Shown here piece after piece: positions 51,630 to 60,157 of a DNA stretch of 64,000 bases. Numbering within the stretch: position 1 is the first letter of the stretch; every line of letters begins with the position of its first letter. A program made the position numbers and the translations under genes. The notes under the pieces were generated by a model that made no database searches, was not told where the DNA came from, and saw only the letters and a list, made by a program, of their open reading frames with translations. The stretch lies in the NCBI RefSeq assembly GCF_900101825.1, contig NZ_FNAG01000015.1:1-64000 (forward strand), given 5' to 3'. This DNA is from Aquimonas voraii. GTDB taxonomy: Bacteria; Pseudomonadota; Gammaproteobacteria; Xanthomonadales; Xanthomonadaceae.

Positions 51630-52742
51630 CTAGCCCTTCGTTCCACCCGAGGGCGCGCCCGCACCGCTCGGTGGATAGTGCGTAACCGACGTTTTTTCCT
51701 CCAGCGCACAGGCGGTCCCAGGGAGCACACCGTCGGCCGGCCTCACTACCGCGCGGTCATCCGCAGACACCACGTGGCGAATGACGCTCTGGTCAGTCTG
51801 GTTGATCGCATTCACCACCACCACAGCACGCGCGTGAATGTCGAAGTTGCGCTTCGGCACGATCCGCATCCCCTGGATGCTCATGACGTCGGCGCTGGTC
51901 TCGAGGCTGACGAGGCAACGCGTGTTCCCCTCGGGCAGGGAATAGTCGATCACGGCCAGCGACTGTAGCAGCGAGGGCTGCCCATCCGCTCCAGGCGCCT
52001 CGTATCGAGCAAGTGCAGCGCCAATGGCATCGGCCCGCTCGATGAGTGTCTCAAGGCGCTTCTTTTCTTCTTCGCTTCCTTCCCCGTGCTTCTCAGCCAA
52101 CAAGGCAGCAAGGTCCTGGTACTGTTTGCGGGTGGCTTCGAACATGCTCAGCGTCGCCGCGTTGATCGAGATTGGCTCGCCAAAGCGGTGGCCGTTCCCC
52201 ACCGCCTGCAGAAAGACAGCGTCCAACAGCCCGGGGGTTGGACTCACAGACACACCATCGAAGCGGTATTGCGTGCGGGCCAGGGAAAGCACGAATCGCG
52301 TTGCGTCAGTCAACCGGACGGCGTCAAGCAAGCCGGGGGCGACACGCAGATTCGCAAAGGGGACGATCGAGGCCTCCTGCGGTTTCTCGCTCTCATCTTT
52401 GATGGCACTCAGGCGCCTCTGCATGCCACGGAAGTCCGTCTGCGCGGTTTGGCGCATTGCCCTCCAGGTCACCACTTGCGCGGGATCGTCCACGAGGAGC
52501 ACGCCCCCTGAGCACTGTGCCTTGATCGCTATGGCGGCCTCATGCGCAGCCCGGCAGACCACTCGGTCAATCTGGTGCCTGAAGTGGACGGCGGCTCCCA
52601 CCGGATTGGTGATCGCCGACTGGTCCGCCTCGAGCGGCGCTAAGCGATCCACCTTGGGGCTTTCCGCCTGGGCCGCGGCCGCGCCCGGCAACGCGAGTAG
52701 CGCACCGACCGCAACAGAGAGGGCATAGGCTTTGAATCTCAT
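51630..52742 (-). CDS. Secreted hypothetical protein, 370 aa
   Basis: Signal peptide MRFKAYALSVAVGALLALPG AAAAQA, so exported. The mature part is helical to about 250 (RMQRRLSAIKDESEKP, SMFEATRKQYQDLAALLAEK) and beta-rich after, with SLETSADVMSIQGMRIVPKR then NFDIHARAVVVVNAINQTDQ. It ends 13 bp from the truncated xseA breakpoint, so the breakpoint falls just outside its stop. No family recognised. Confidence 0.6.
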   Translation of the reverse strand: MRFKAYALSVAVGALLALPGAAAAQAESPKVDRLAPLEADQSAITNPVGAAVHFRHQIDRVVCRAAHEAAIAIKAQCSGGVLLVDDPAQVVTWRAMRQTAQTDFRGMQRRLSAIKDESEKPQEASIVPFANLRVAPGLLDAVRLTDATRFVLSLARTQYRFDGVSVSPTPGLLDAVFLQAVGNGHRFGEPISINAATLSMFEATRKQYQDLAALLAEKHGEGSEEEKKRLETLIERADAIGAALARYEAPGADGQPSLLQSLAVIDYSLPEGNTRCLVSLETSADVMSIQGMRIVPKRNFDIHARAVVVVNAINQTDQSVIRHVVSADDRAVVRPADGVLPGTACALEEKTSVTHYPPSGAGAPSGGTKG

Positions 52743-52824
52743 GATGGCTCTCCTGGAAGGGCATGGGCCAGTCGGTGGCCCCGCGCCAAGAGAGCGCCGT
52801 GAAGCGTACTTGTCTCAGCCGAGT

Positions 52825-53640
52825 TCAGGCGGTCTTGGCCGTGACCTCGGCCCCATGCGCCGCCAAGAACAGGTTTAGAGCCCGCGCCAGCTCGCGGCCC
52901 ATCTGCAGCTCGAAGTAGTCCTTGCGACAGATCACCTGCACGGGGCCCGCATCGAGCCGCTGGTGTGGGAAGTAGGGGCGCTCGCGCTGCCATGCGTGGA
53001 GCTGTCCCACGGGGACCGTGATGCCCGACTCCCCGGCGATGATGCGGATCGCGTTGAGTCCGTCCAGCAGCCGATCCGCACTGTCTGATGAGTACTGTGG
53101 CGCGCTCCAGCTATAGGTCTCCTGCGCGGCATACATCTTCAACTTGATCCCGTCGCGATGGGACTCGGGTGCGGGATAGCGGCGCCCGAAGAAGATATCT
53201 CGGAAGCGTCGCGCGAGGTCTGCTCGAGCGACCTCATGCGCGTGCTCCTGCGAAGGGAAGCGGGCGCACATGGTTGGCCACAGGGCGTCCAGGGTGAAAC
53301 CTGCTTCCCCATCGGCTCTAGGATTCAGACCCCGCAGGGCAAGGGCACGTCGCTCATGTCTGCCAATGTCGTCCGGAACCAGATCTGCGAACGTATCCGC
53401 CGGCAGCGGCAGCCCCTCCGGCCCAAACACCCGGCGAGCGTAGTCGGCGATCTCGCGGGCTGCCTTCCGCTCGGCAACAAGGTAGGCGACCACAAGTTCG
53501 TCTTCGATGCTGCTCCAGCTCGCCAAATGAGGACTGAGGGCCTGAGCGTGCTTTGCCAACTCGAACGCTCGCCGGTACTGGCAGGTCTGCAGCTTGCAAC
53601 GCTCGATGATCTCAACAATTTCCGGAGGTGTCCCGTTCAT
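52825..53640 (-). CDS. Hypothetical protein, 271 aa
   Basis: Starts MNGTPPEIVEIIERCKLQTC at 53640, after CCAGGAAGGCAGGCC. Helical first half (VVAYLVAERKAAREIADYAR), then KLKMYAAQETYSWSAPQYSS, RLLDGLNAIRIIAGESGITV and the C-terminal YFPHQRLDAGPVQVICRKDY then FELQMGRELARALNLFLAAH. This end pattern (beta strand with charged residues, then a helix) recalls small DNA-metabolism proteins of mobile elements, but no family is certain. The 267 bp upstream (53641-53907) carry no gene. Confidence 0.55.
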   Translation of the reverse strand: MNGTPPEIVEIIERCKLQTCQYRRAFELAKHAQALSPHLASWSSIEDELVVAYLVAERKAAREIADYARRVFGPEGLPLPADTFADLVPDDIGRHERRALALRGLNPRADGEAGFTLDALWPTMCARFPSQEHAHEVARADLARRFRDIFFGRRYPAPESHRDGIKLKMYAAQETYSWSAPQYSSDSADRLLDGLNAIRIIAGESGITVPVGQLHAWQRERPYFPHQRLDAGPVQVICRKDYFELQMGRELARALNLFLAAHGAEVTAKTA

Positions 53641-53907
53641 GGCCTGCCTTCCTGGTTGATGCCGGGAAGTCAAGCACACTCACGCCCACTGTCGAGTTGG
53701 ATCGGGATACGCAAAGAACCATGCGATGACGGGCGAAGGCATTCTAGGCTTGGGCAACTTCAGTGCGTCGAGGCCGGCCTTGATGCTCTGGCTCCGTGGT
53801 CGTCCATCTGCCAGTCAATGTTCTGCTTGCGCATGACGCGTTCGGTCGAAGGGTCGCCGGACGACCGCCAAGAGTGCTGCCGCAGAGTCGGGAGGATCAC
53901 AGGGGAG

Positions 53908-54177
53908 CTACCCCTCGGGTTGTTGGCTCGGCCGGTCTCGCAGTAGACCCTGGCGCAATCTCTCCATCGAGCGTTCGGCTTGCTCACGGGAAACTGGCAT
54001 GCGGCTCGGATCGACGGACACCCCACCGTTCGGACTCACCGACACGCAACGCCGGCTCCACTTACGGATTTCCTCTTCCCTCCACGCTGGGCTATCGGGT
54101 GTCGGTTTGCCACCAAGGCGCTCGCGCACCTGCGTGAGGAAGGCCACGAGGAGCGACACGAGGCGGGGCTTTTGCAT
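53908..54177 (-). CDS. Hypothetical protein, about 89 aa
   Basis: MQKPRLVSLLVAFLTQVRER then LGGKPTPDSPAWREEEIRKW, and a basic C-terminal helix REQAERSMERLRQGLLRDRP. The start at 54177 has GGAGATCAAGGC before it; 54192 and 54243 are alternatives. Probably helical and cytosolic. No family. Confidence 0.45.
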   Translation of the reverse strand: MQKPRLVSLLVAFLTQVRERLGGKPTPDSPAWREEEIRKWSRRCVSVSPNGGVSVDPSRMPVSREQAERSMERLRQGLLRDRPSQQPEG

Positions 54178-54267
54178 TGCCTTGATCTCCATCAGCGCTG
54201 CCAACGAGCCGCAATCAATCACGCACGGTTGGCTGAGTCTCACGCTCGGCGCGAGTGCCCCAGTATG

Positions 54268-55572
54268 TCAGCGCATGTGCGACAGGCTCAACACTGCGCC
54301 GCCGACGGCGGCTTCTGCGATCAGCGCGTCGAGCACTCGCCCGAGCGACAGCTGGGAACCCGGCTCGCGCGTCACGCGCAGCGTCGCGCTGCAGACCTGC
54401 TGCTGTTCCTGGTGGATGAAATCGGCGAGATGCTCGCCAAAAGGCGCGGCTCGATGGATCGGGGTGATTGAGAACAAACCCTCCTCCTCGTCGTTGGAAA
54501 TGTGAAGCCGCTCCTTCAGGGCGAACGTGCGCCGCCAACGAGCAAGTGCCAGCAATCGTTCGACTACTTCGCCAGCCGGGGAGCCCGCTTGTGCAGCGCG
54601 CCAGGTCTGAAACGCCCTGCCGCGTCTCGCCCAGGGGGGATTGAAGCCCTCAAGCCTGACTTCGCGCATGTGCGCGCGCATGCGCTGCAGCAGAACCTGG
54701 TCATCGGGGTCCTCGCCCATCTCCTCGGCAACCTCTGCAAGCTGTTCGTAGCTCACACGCGGCTCGTGGCCGTCCCATTCGCAGTTGAGCGCCAAATCGT
54801 TCAGAGATTCGAGCATGTAGGCGAGGTAGCTGGTCTCTCCGGCCGACTGCCACGCGTCGAGCGTGCCGACATCCAGTGCCATGACAACATCGTTCCAAGC
54901 GACACGCAGTGCGCGTGTCTCATCCGGCGTGTCGCCAGCGTAGCCCACCCACACGAACGCATCGTTGCTGAGACCGATCACCGCATCCACGTCGGTCAGC
55001 TCGGCGTCGCCTTCGTCGCTTGTGATCGAGGACGGATTGATGAGGTACAGCAGCGCTGCTGGGTAAACGAAATGGGTGGTTTCAGGCTCGCAGTCCGGCG
55101 GCAAAAGGCGCCGCAAGCTGCGGGTCACTCGCGTCACCCGCCGGACCCACGCGGCATTCAGGCAGATGGCCAGCTCGCGGGGCGACAGGTTGGGAACCGT
55201 CGCCAGCGCCTCGGGCGTGAGATCGCCGTCAGCAGCCAATGTCTCAATGAGACGCGCGAGTCCTGCGAGGACGCGATGGTCCGGTGCGGAATCCATCGCG
55301 CGCAGGTCGATCGCATGGGTCGTCAGCCGTGCCCGCTTCGGCCTGGTCGCATGCGCTCGGAACAGGGCGGCCACGCCGCTGTCGCCGCCGGCGACCGCCT
55401 GGGCAACGGCACCGGGGTCGATACGACCTGCGACCACTGCTTCCCGCAGCACGCGCCGGGCTCGCGCCCGCTCCGGCGGGGTGGGCGCCAGCATCGCGAC
55501 ATGGCAGGCGTCCGGCACGAAGCCGGTGCCGCGAAGCGCGGGGCGCGGCAGGGTGAGGAGAGCGAGGCTCAT
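54268..55572 (-). CDS. Hypothetical protein, 434 aa
   Basis: Helix-rich protein beginning MSLALLTLPRPALRGTGFVP. Features: DPETTHFVYPAALLYLINPS-like central region, YLAYMLESLNDLALNCEWDG, RVSYEQLAEVAEEMGEDPDD and a C-terminal QLSLGRVLDALIAEAAVGGA. No signal peptide, membrane span or nucleotide-binding motif. Its start overlaps the stop of the 66-aa gene (ATGA), so the two are translated together. Family unknown. Confidence 0.6.
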   Translation of the reverse strand: MSLALLTLPRPALRGTGFVPDACHVAMLAPTPPERARARRVLREAVVAGRIDPGAVAQAVAGGDSGVAALFRAHATRPKRARLTTHAIDLRAMDSAPDHRVLAGLARLIETLAADGDLTPEALATVPNLSPRELAICLNAAWVRRVTRVTRSLRRLLPPDCEPETTHFVYPAALLYLINPSSITSDEGDAELTDVDAVIGLSNDAFVWVGYAGDTPDETRALRVAWNDVVMALDVGTLDAWQSAGETSYLAYMLESLNDLALNCEWDGHEPRVSYEQLAEVAEEMGEDPDDQVLLQRMRAHMREVRLEGFNPPWARRGRAFQTWRAAQAGSPAGEVVERLLALARWRRTFALKERLHISNDEEEGLFSITPIHRAAPFGEHLADFIHQEQQQVCSATLRVTREPGSQLSLGRVLDALIAEAAVGGAVLSLSHMR

Positions 55573-55769
55573 GCCAGCGGGATCAGCAGGGGATCACGCA
55601 GGGGGCGCGCGGGCCGCGCCAGGGCTCCGGCGCACAGTTCGGAGACGGCCTGCCAGCGCGCATCGGCAGCAGGCAGCGGATCGCGCGGGGCACTCCAGCT
55701 TTCGAGAGCGTCAAGCGCGGCCTGCAAGGCCGGATCATCATGGGTGTTGGCGCGCTGGAGGCGGGGCAT
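55569..55769 (-). CDS. Small hypothetical protein, 66 aa, coupled to the 434-aa gene
   Basis: MPRLQRANTHDDPALQAALD then ALESWSAPRDPLPAADARWQ, an Ala/Arg/Leu-rich helical protein with stop overlapping the next start. Starts at 55769 behind GGAGCTTTCCC. No family. Confidence 0.5.
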   Translation of the reverse strand: MPRLQRANTHDDPALQAALDALESWSAPRDPLPAADARWQAVSELCAGALARPARPLRDPLLIPLA

Positions 55770-55876
55770 GGGAAAGCTCCGTAGTGGTGCTTTGAGTTCA
55801 GCAGACAGCCGCCACCGCGCAACTTGGAGCAGCGCCCCGGAGCCGCCTCCAACGGCGGCTCCGGGCGGCGGCTGGC

Positions 55877-56971
55877 TCAGGCCGCCTCGGCCTCGCGCTT
55901 GAACTTCAGCTGGCCCACGGTGCAATCCTCGGCGCCGAGGTCGGAGCGCTGTCCCAAGAGGACAGGTTGGAACAGGCTGCCGCCGGGGAAGGCGTACAGG
56001 TAGGCGACCTCGACCAGATCGCCCTCGGCGGGCACCGGCTGATTCGCAGGAATCGCCACGTTGCCCACGGCGACCCACACGCCCGCAGCCGGGTCATGCA
56101 GTTCCAGCTGCACCGAGCGCTTGCCCTCGTTGATCGCGCGGACCCGGCAGGTCGCCGAATCGACGAACTTGTGCTTGCGCTGGGTGCCGCCGGAGTTCGG
56201 ACGATCCGGCGTATACGGGGCGTCCATGCGCTTGAACACCACGCCCTCGCGGCGCTCGCTGCGCATCGTGTCCAAAGCGCGGCGCTTCTGGTCCGCAGTT
56301 CGATAGGTGAAGGGCCGCCCCCATTCGGTCGCGTCGATGACGAGCGCTTCGAGCGCCGCCAAGCGCGCAGCGTAGGGGCGGTCCCGCAGATCGACGCCGT
56401 TGCAGACCAGGAGATCGAAGGGGAAGTACGACTCGCCCACTTGCTCGCCATCGATCACTGTGAGGCCCGTGGTTTCGACCTTCGCACGCACGGTCTGTTC
56501 GATGCGCACTGAGAGCGCCACAGTCAGCCCTTTGCGGTTGATGCCGCTGACGGTGCCCCCGTCGATCACCAGCAGGCGGCGCTCGCCATCGTGCTTTTCC
56601 TGCATGCCCCAGGCCGCGTCCTCAAGCAGCGCGTCCAGCTGGGAAGCATCATCGACGGGGTTCAGTAGCTGCGGTCGATAGCCGCTCACGCGCCCCGCGT
56701 GCTCAGTGCCGCTGTAGGCGGCAGCGCCCTCCATCGGGGAGTACCCCTTGCTCTGCTTCTCATTGACCAGCTTGTCGTAGATGCGCTTCGCCTGCGCATA
56801 CGTCACCGGAGTCGGCGTCTTACTCCCCGCGGTCAGCGCGGCACCGCGCCGACCGTACTGGAACTCGACGCGCCACTGCTCGCCGTCCGAGCTCAGCTGC
56901 GCCTGATACACCTTGTCGCTCGCGCCTTCGCGGAAGTAGAGCGTGATCGATTCGCCATCTTCGGCATCCAC
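55877..56971 (-). CDS. ATP-dependent DNA ligase with N-terminal WGR domain
   Basis: 364 residues. Residues about 7-85 form a WGR-like domain (ITLYFREGASDKVYQAQLSS, WRVEFQYGRRGAALT). The adenylation domain has motif I QEKHDGERR with Lys126 as the AMP acceptor, motif IIIa-like DGEQVGE, motif IV EGVVFKRM and motif V RKHKFV, followed by an OB-fold C-terminus (AGVWVAVGNVAIP). This matches minimal ATP-dependent ligases of plasmids, phages and end-joining systems. No Ku gene is in the window. Likely seals nicks during plasmid repair or transfer. Confidence 0.85.
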   Translation of the reverse strand: MDAEDGESITLYFREGASDKVYQAQLSSDGEQWRVEFQYGRRGAALTAGSKTPTPVTYAQAKRIYDKLVNEKQSKGYSPMEGAAAYSGTEHAGRVSGYRPQLLNPVDDASQLDALLEDAAWGMQEKHDGERRLLVIDGGTVSGINRKGLTVALSVRIEQTVRAKVETTGLTVIDGEQVGESYFPFDLLVCNGVDLRDRPYAARLAALEALVIDATEWGRPFTYRTADQKRRALDTMRSERREGVVFKRMDAPYTPDRPNSGGTQRKHKFVDSATCRVRAINEGKRSVQLELHDPAAGVWVAVGNVAIPANQPVPAEGDLVEVAYLYAFPGGSLFQPVLLGQRSDLGAEDCTVGQLKFKREAEAA

Positions 56972-57023
56972 GGGGCGGCCGGGATCATACCCGCGCCTGT
57001 TTGAGTATTCTCGCTAAGTTCGC

Positions 57024-58013
57024 CTAGCGGACATCGAGAGCAGTTGCGTGCGTCAGCAACTCGCGGACTGCCGTGGTCACGGCGGCCTGCAATCCGAGCT
57101 TTTCGTGGATGGTGCGGCGTGCCCGGTAGTGGAACACCGGCAGCCCGCCATGCGCTTCGGCCACGTGGTCTTCCAGGACGGCCACGCCGTCGATCAGGCC
57201 CAACTCCTGTGCTTGGGTGGCGGTCCAGACCCGACCACTGAAAAGCTCGGGGTTGTCCTGCAGCCGCTCGCCCCGGGAGGCACGCACATCGGCGGCGAAG
57301 GTCTGCCCGACCTGGTCAACCACGTCCTGCATCGCCGCGTCCTGCGCCGGGGTGTTCGGCACGGTCAGTGCGTTGGCCGTCTTCAGCGGGCCACTGGCGA
57401 ACTGCCGCTCGGTGATCCCGATCCGCTGTGCCACCTCGCTGGCGTCGTAGGTCGACACGACCGCACCGATGGAGCCGACCAGGGCATACCGATTCGCGAC
57501 GATGGTGTCGCTGGCAGTCGCAACCAGGTAGGCGGCGCTGGCCCCCATGGCCTCGATGACCGAATCGACTCGCAGCTCGGGCCGGGTGCCGCGGCATCGC
57601 CGCACCGCCGCGCCGATGCGCTCGGCTTCGCTGGGGGAGCCGCCCGGGCTGTTGATACGCAGGATCAGGCCACGCGTCAGGGGGTTGGCGCAGGCGTCAT
57701 CGATCAGCGGGACGATCCTCGCCGCCGAGGCGTCCGCCTCGGCTTGGATCGGGCCTGAAATCGAGACCACGGCGACGTTCGGGCGACCGGGCCCCACAGT
57801 CGGATCAAGCAGGGGGGCATAGAGGGCGAGGTACATCGCCGCGCCGCCCAGGCCCGCCGTCAGCAGCAGGGTCCGCTTGATGGTGCGCCAGCGGGTCTCC
57901 GCCCGGTGGTGCTGCAGGTAACGCCCGGCGAATTCCTCGGCCAGATCCGCGAGTCGGTCCTGGGCGGGACGCTCGGGGGTGTCCGTGGTCTGTGTGTCTC
58001 GATCCTGGTTCAT
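57024..58013 (-). CDS. sppA: SppA-type (S49) membrane serine protease
   Basis: 329 residues. Single N-terminal membrane segment about 45-66 (RTLLLTAGLGGAAMYLALYA). The protease fold has VAVVSISGPIQAEADASAAR, GLILRINSPGGSPSEAERIG and the catalytic Ser in MGASAAYLVATASDTIVANR (Ser159), with Lys of ASGPLKTANA (Lys211) as the general base. The Ser-Lys dyad is intact, so it should degrade signal peptides or membrane fragments in the periplasm-facing space. Its start overlaps the stop of the next gene by four bases. Why a plasmid needs it is unclear; relation to secreted or pilus proteins is a guess. Confidence 0.9.
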   Translation of the reverse strand: MNQDRDTQTTDTPERPAQDRLADLAEEFAGRYLQHHRAETRWRTIKRTLLLTAGLGGAAMYLALYAPLLDPTVGPGRPNVAVVSISGPIQAEADASAARIVPLIDDACANPLTRGLILRINSPGGSPSEAERIGAAVRRCRGTRPELRVDSVIEAMGASAAYLVATASDTIVANRYALVGSIGAVVSTYDASEVAQRIGITERQFASGPLKTANALTVPNTPAQDAAMQDVVDQVGQTFAADVRASRGERLQDNPELFSGRVWTATQAQELGLIDGVAVLEDHVAEAHGGLPVFHYRARRTIHEKLGLQAAVTTAVRELLTHATALDVR

Positions 58014-58546
58014 TCGCTAACCCCTCCTTGGGCCATGTCCTCGGGCAGGAGCCAGTCCGACTCCTGCGTCCCCGCTCTGGGAGCGGCAGCCGCTCGCTGC
58101 TTGCGGCGCTTGTTCTGCCAGCGCGTGAGTTCCAGCGCGTCCTGCGCTGCGGGCATCCAGCGCTGCAGCTGGTCCTCGATGCCCAGGATGAAGTCGAGAT
58201 ACTCGGGCGCAACTTGCGTCAGGAGTTTGGTCAGGCGCTCGCGTGCACACCCGCGGCCGTTGCGCTGGACCTGTCGCGCGTACCACCTGCCGCTCGGGTC
58301 TCGCTTGATGAGGTGCATCCACGCAATGGTCGGCTTGACCTGATTCATACGGATGCGGAGCGCGATCGGGCAGAAGCCTCGGCCGGCACCGAGCGAGCGG
58401 GCGATCTGGTTCCTGCCCTCGGTGAAGGCCTGCTCCAGTTCGTTTGCGTTCTGGCGGACCTGTTCACGGAGGCGGTCCGTCAGCTGGTCGATGGCTTCCG
58501 CGGTTTCGGCGAAGGAATCCGCACTCTTGGGGATGTCGTTTTTCAT
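58010..58546 (-). CDS. Conjugation-associated protein, possibly MobI-like, 178 aa
   Basis: MKNDIPKSADSFAETAEAID, a helical charged N-terminus, followed by IALRIRMNQVKPTIAWMHLI KRDPSGRWYARQVQR and a basic C-terminus KRRKQRAAAAPRAGTQE. The central I-(R)-x-(N)-x-x-x-x-I-x-W pattern and length resemble MobI auxiliary relaxosome proteins of SXT and IncA/C, which lie next to oriT. It is beside the 590-bp non-coding zone, a sensible place for oriT. Translation coupled to sppA (four-base overlap). The MobI link is tentative. Confidence 0.5.
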   Translation of the reverse strand: MKNDIPKSADSFAETAEAIDQLTDRLREQVRQNANELEQAFTEGRNQIARSLGAGRGFCPIALRIRMNQVKPTIAWMHLIKRDPSGRWYARQVQRNGRGCARERLTKLLTQVAPEYLDFILGIEDQLQRWMPAAQDALELTRWQNKRRKQRAAAAPRAGTQESDWLLPEDMAQGGVSE

Positions 58547-58572
58547 GAATGCTTATGGCCACGCAGATTTGG

Positions 58573-58611
58573 GACATAACGCGCGCGCGCCGCGCACATG
58601 CGCGTTATGTC
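58573..58611. other. Inverted repeat, candidate oriT or operator element
   Basis: GACATAACGCGC and GCGCGTTATGTC are a perfect 12-bp inverted repeat around 15 GC-rich bases, 27 bp upstream of the start of the 178-aa gene. Hairpins of this kind mark nic regions of oriT, but also divergent-promoter operators. No nick sequence is recognised. Confidence 0.45.
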
Positions 58612-58714
58612 AGAAGGAAGTGCGTGGCTATATGTATAGAGGCGAGAGCCCCCGAGTCGAGGGGTTGACAGCACAAGGGCGCGACCGGGGGCATCCAGAT
58701 GGAGGCGAGTGGCG

Positions 58715-58984
58715 TCTAGAGTCCTGTTTCTACGTGGTTTTTTGCCCCTAAAGGGCGGCTGAGACGAGCCTTTCCCTGCGTTTTCCGATCGCCCTGGCTT
58801 GCGGCGGTGCTCTCCGCTGGAGCAAATGCCTAGATCCTTGTTTCTACGCGCTTTTTCAATGTTTGGGCCAGTTTTGGGCCAGCCGTGGGCCAGTTTTTGC
58901 CCAATGCTGGTCCGGATTTGGGCCAGCTTTGGGCCAGATCTGGCCCAATCACTCTAGAGCATTGTTTCTGCGTGGATTTTTGCG
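58715..58984 (+). repeat. Three copies of a ~32-bp element
   Basis: Element of about 32 bp, approximately TCTAGAGYCTTGTTTCT then RCGYGGTTTTTTGC: copies at 58715-58748, 58829-58861 and 58953-58984. Spacing is 113-125 bp. Copy 3 ends in TTGCGT, the -35 of the promoter for parM. The shared core GTTTCTACGYG is the most conserved. They may be binding sites or hairpin-like elements for a partition or transfer protein. Not part of any reading frame. Confidence 0.65.
58863..58948 (+). other. Centromere-like array I: eight 11-bp-phased GGGCC units
   Basis: Cores GGGCC or GGCCC recur exactly every 11 bp at 58865, 58876, 58887, 58898, 58909, 58920, 58931 and 58942; units four and five are degenerate (TGCCC and GGTCC). 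Units 7 and 8 together make TTGGGCCAGATCTGGCCCAA, a perfect palindrome (58929-58948). This is the 11-bp spacing of the R1-type parC centromere, which places adaptor proteins on one face of the helix. It lies upstream of the promoter and parM. Confidence 0.85.
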
Positions 58985-59008
58985 TGGCCGTGTCCATCGC
59001 TCTACATT
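58980..59008 (+). promoter_or_regulatory. Promoter for the parM operon
   Basis: TTGCGT (58980-58985) and TACATT (59003-59008) with a 17-bp spacer, close to the sigma70 consensus. It sits between repeat arrays I and II, so whatever binds the arrays can repress it, as in R1 par. Confidence 0.65.
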
Positions 59009-59065
59009 GTGTGGTGGCGCTTACCGCAAGTTGCAGGGGTGTCTGTCAACTGCTCAGTCTCGGGG

Positions 59066-59107
59066 TTGGGCCAGATCCGGCCCAGTTCTGGGCCCGTTTT
59101 GGCCCAC
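59066..59107 (+). other. Centromere-like array II: four 11-bp-phased units
   Basis: GGGCC or GGCCC cores at 59068, 59079, 59090 and 59101, again 11 bp apart, between the parM promoter and the parM start. Together with array I this gives the two-cluster layout (8 + 4) around a promoter that defines R1-like parC. Confidence 0.8.
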
Positions 59108-59134
59108 GTCCCAACTTGCAAGGAGCATCCCAGA

Positions 59135-60157
59135 ATGAGCACTGTCCTCGTCGGCCTCGATATCGGTTTCGGCAACACCAAGATCGCGCATCAAATTGGT
59201 GAGCCTGGTCCGGTGCAACTTCACCGCTTCGCTTCGGGCGCCTGCCCGCTCGACGTCCTGCCGGTGGCTATGGATGGCAGTCGTAACCTCTGCGGGGGGC
59301 GGCGGGTGTTGGTGCACGGTGAGGACTGGGTGGCCGGCCTCGACTCGCACTACATGAGTGGCTACACCCGCCCTCTCAGTGATGACTACACGCGCACCAC
59401 CGACTGGCTCGCGCTGGCACACGCGGCGCTCGTGCACATCGGGCAGCGCCGCATCACTTGTCTGGTCGCCGGGCTGCCGGTGTCCGAGTTCTACACGCCT
59501 GGCCGCCGCGAGGCGGTTGTCGAGCGGCTGCAGGCGGTGCATCGCGTCGGCGCGGAGGCGACGGTCGAGGTGCAACAGGTGGTGGTCGTCCCGCAGCCGC
59601 TGGGCGCCTACGGAGCGTGGTTCACCCAGCACGAGGCTGCGCGCGGTCGCCCGATGGACCGCGATGCGATGGTGCTGGTGATCGATCCGGGCCACTACTC
59701 GGTCGACTGGGTCCTGATGCAGGGGTCTTTGATCCGTCGACAGTCCAGCCACTCGAGCACGCTTGCGGGCTCCGAGCTGTTGCGCCGGGCGAGCGTTCTG
59801 CTCAAGGAGCGCCATGGCCGGACGGTGACCGTGGATCGCCTGGAGGCGCGTGTGCGCCGAGACGATCTGAAGATGGACATCAGCGAGGAGATCCAGATCG
59901 ACCTCGCCGAGATCCTTCAGGAGGCGGCGCTCCAGGTCGTTGACGCGGTGATCCGGGACGTCCGCGGCTCGCTGAAGTCGGTGACCGAGGCGCTGTACGG
60001 CATCGTGATCGCCGGGGGCGGCGCGCCGATCTACGCGCCGGCGGTGGCCGCCGCGTTCCCGGACGTCAAGGTCTATCGCCTGCCCGACTCGATCATGGCG
60101 AACGCGGTGGGCTTCCTGCAGTTCGCCCGACATCTGCGCACCCAGCAGGCCGCCTGA
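59135..60157 (+). CDS. parM: Actin-like plasmid-segregation protein ParM (PRTRC_D/StbA-like)
   Basis: 340 residues. Actin-fold motifs: phosphate 1 VGLDIGFGNTK (about 6-16), connect region VVPQPLGAYG, phosphate 2 LVIDPGHYSVDW (about 185-196, with the D-P-G-x-x-x-x-D-W form of PRTRC protein D), adenosine IVIAGGGAPIY (about 290). It would polymerise to push plasmids apart. The ATG at 59135 follows AAGGAG. It lies directly after the two 11-bp-phased arrays, the expected centromere. The stop overlaps the start of the 157-aa gene. Confidence 0.9.
   Translation: MSTVLVGLDIGFGNTKIAHQIGEPGPVQLHRFASGACPLDVLPVAMDGSRNLCGGRRVLVHGEDWVAGLDSHYMSGYTRPLSDDYTRTTDWLALAHAALVHIGQRRITCLVAGLPVSEFYTPGRREAVVERLQAVHRVGAEATVEVQQVVVVPQPLGAYGAWFTQHEAARGRPMDRDAMVLVIDPGHYSVDWVLMQGSLIRRQSSHSSTLAGSELLRRASVLLKERHGRTVTVDRLEARVRRDDLKMDISEEIQIDLAEILQEAALQVVDAVIRDVRGSLKSVTEALYGIVIAGGGAPIYAPAVAAAFPDVKVYRLPDSIMANAVGFLQFARHLRTQQAA

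Noticed and set aside
51618-51968. Tail of the frame following the xseA N-terminal part
   Set aside because: It runs antisense through the 3' end of the leftward secreted-protein gene and has no XseA similarity.
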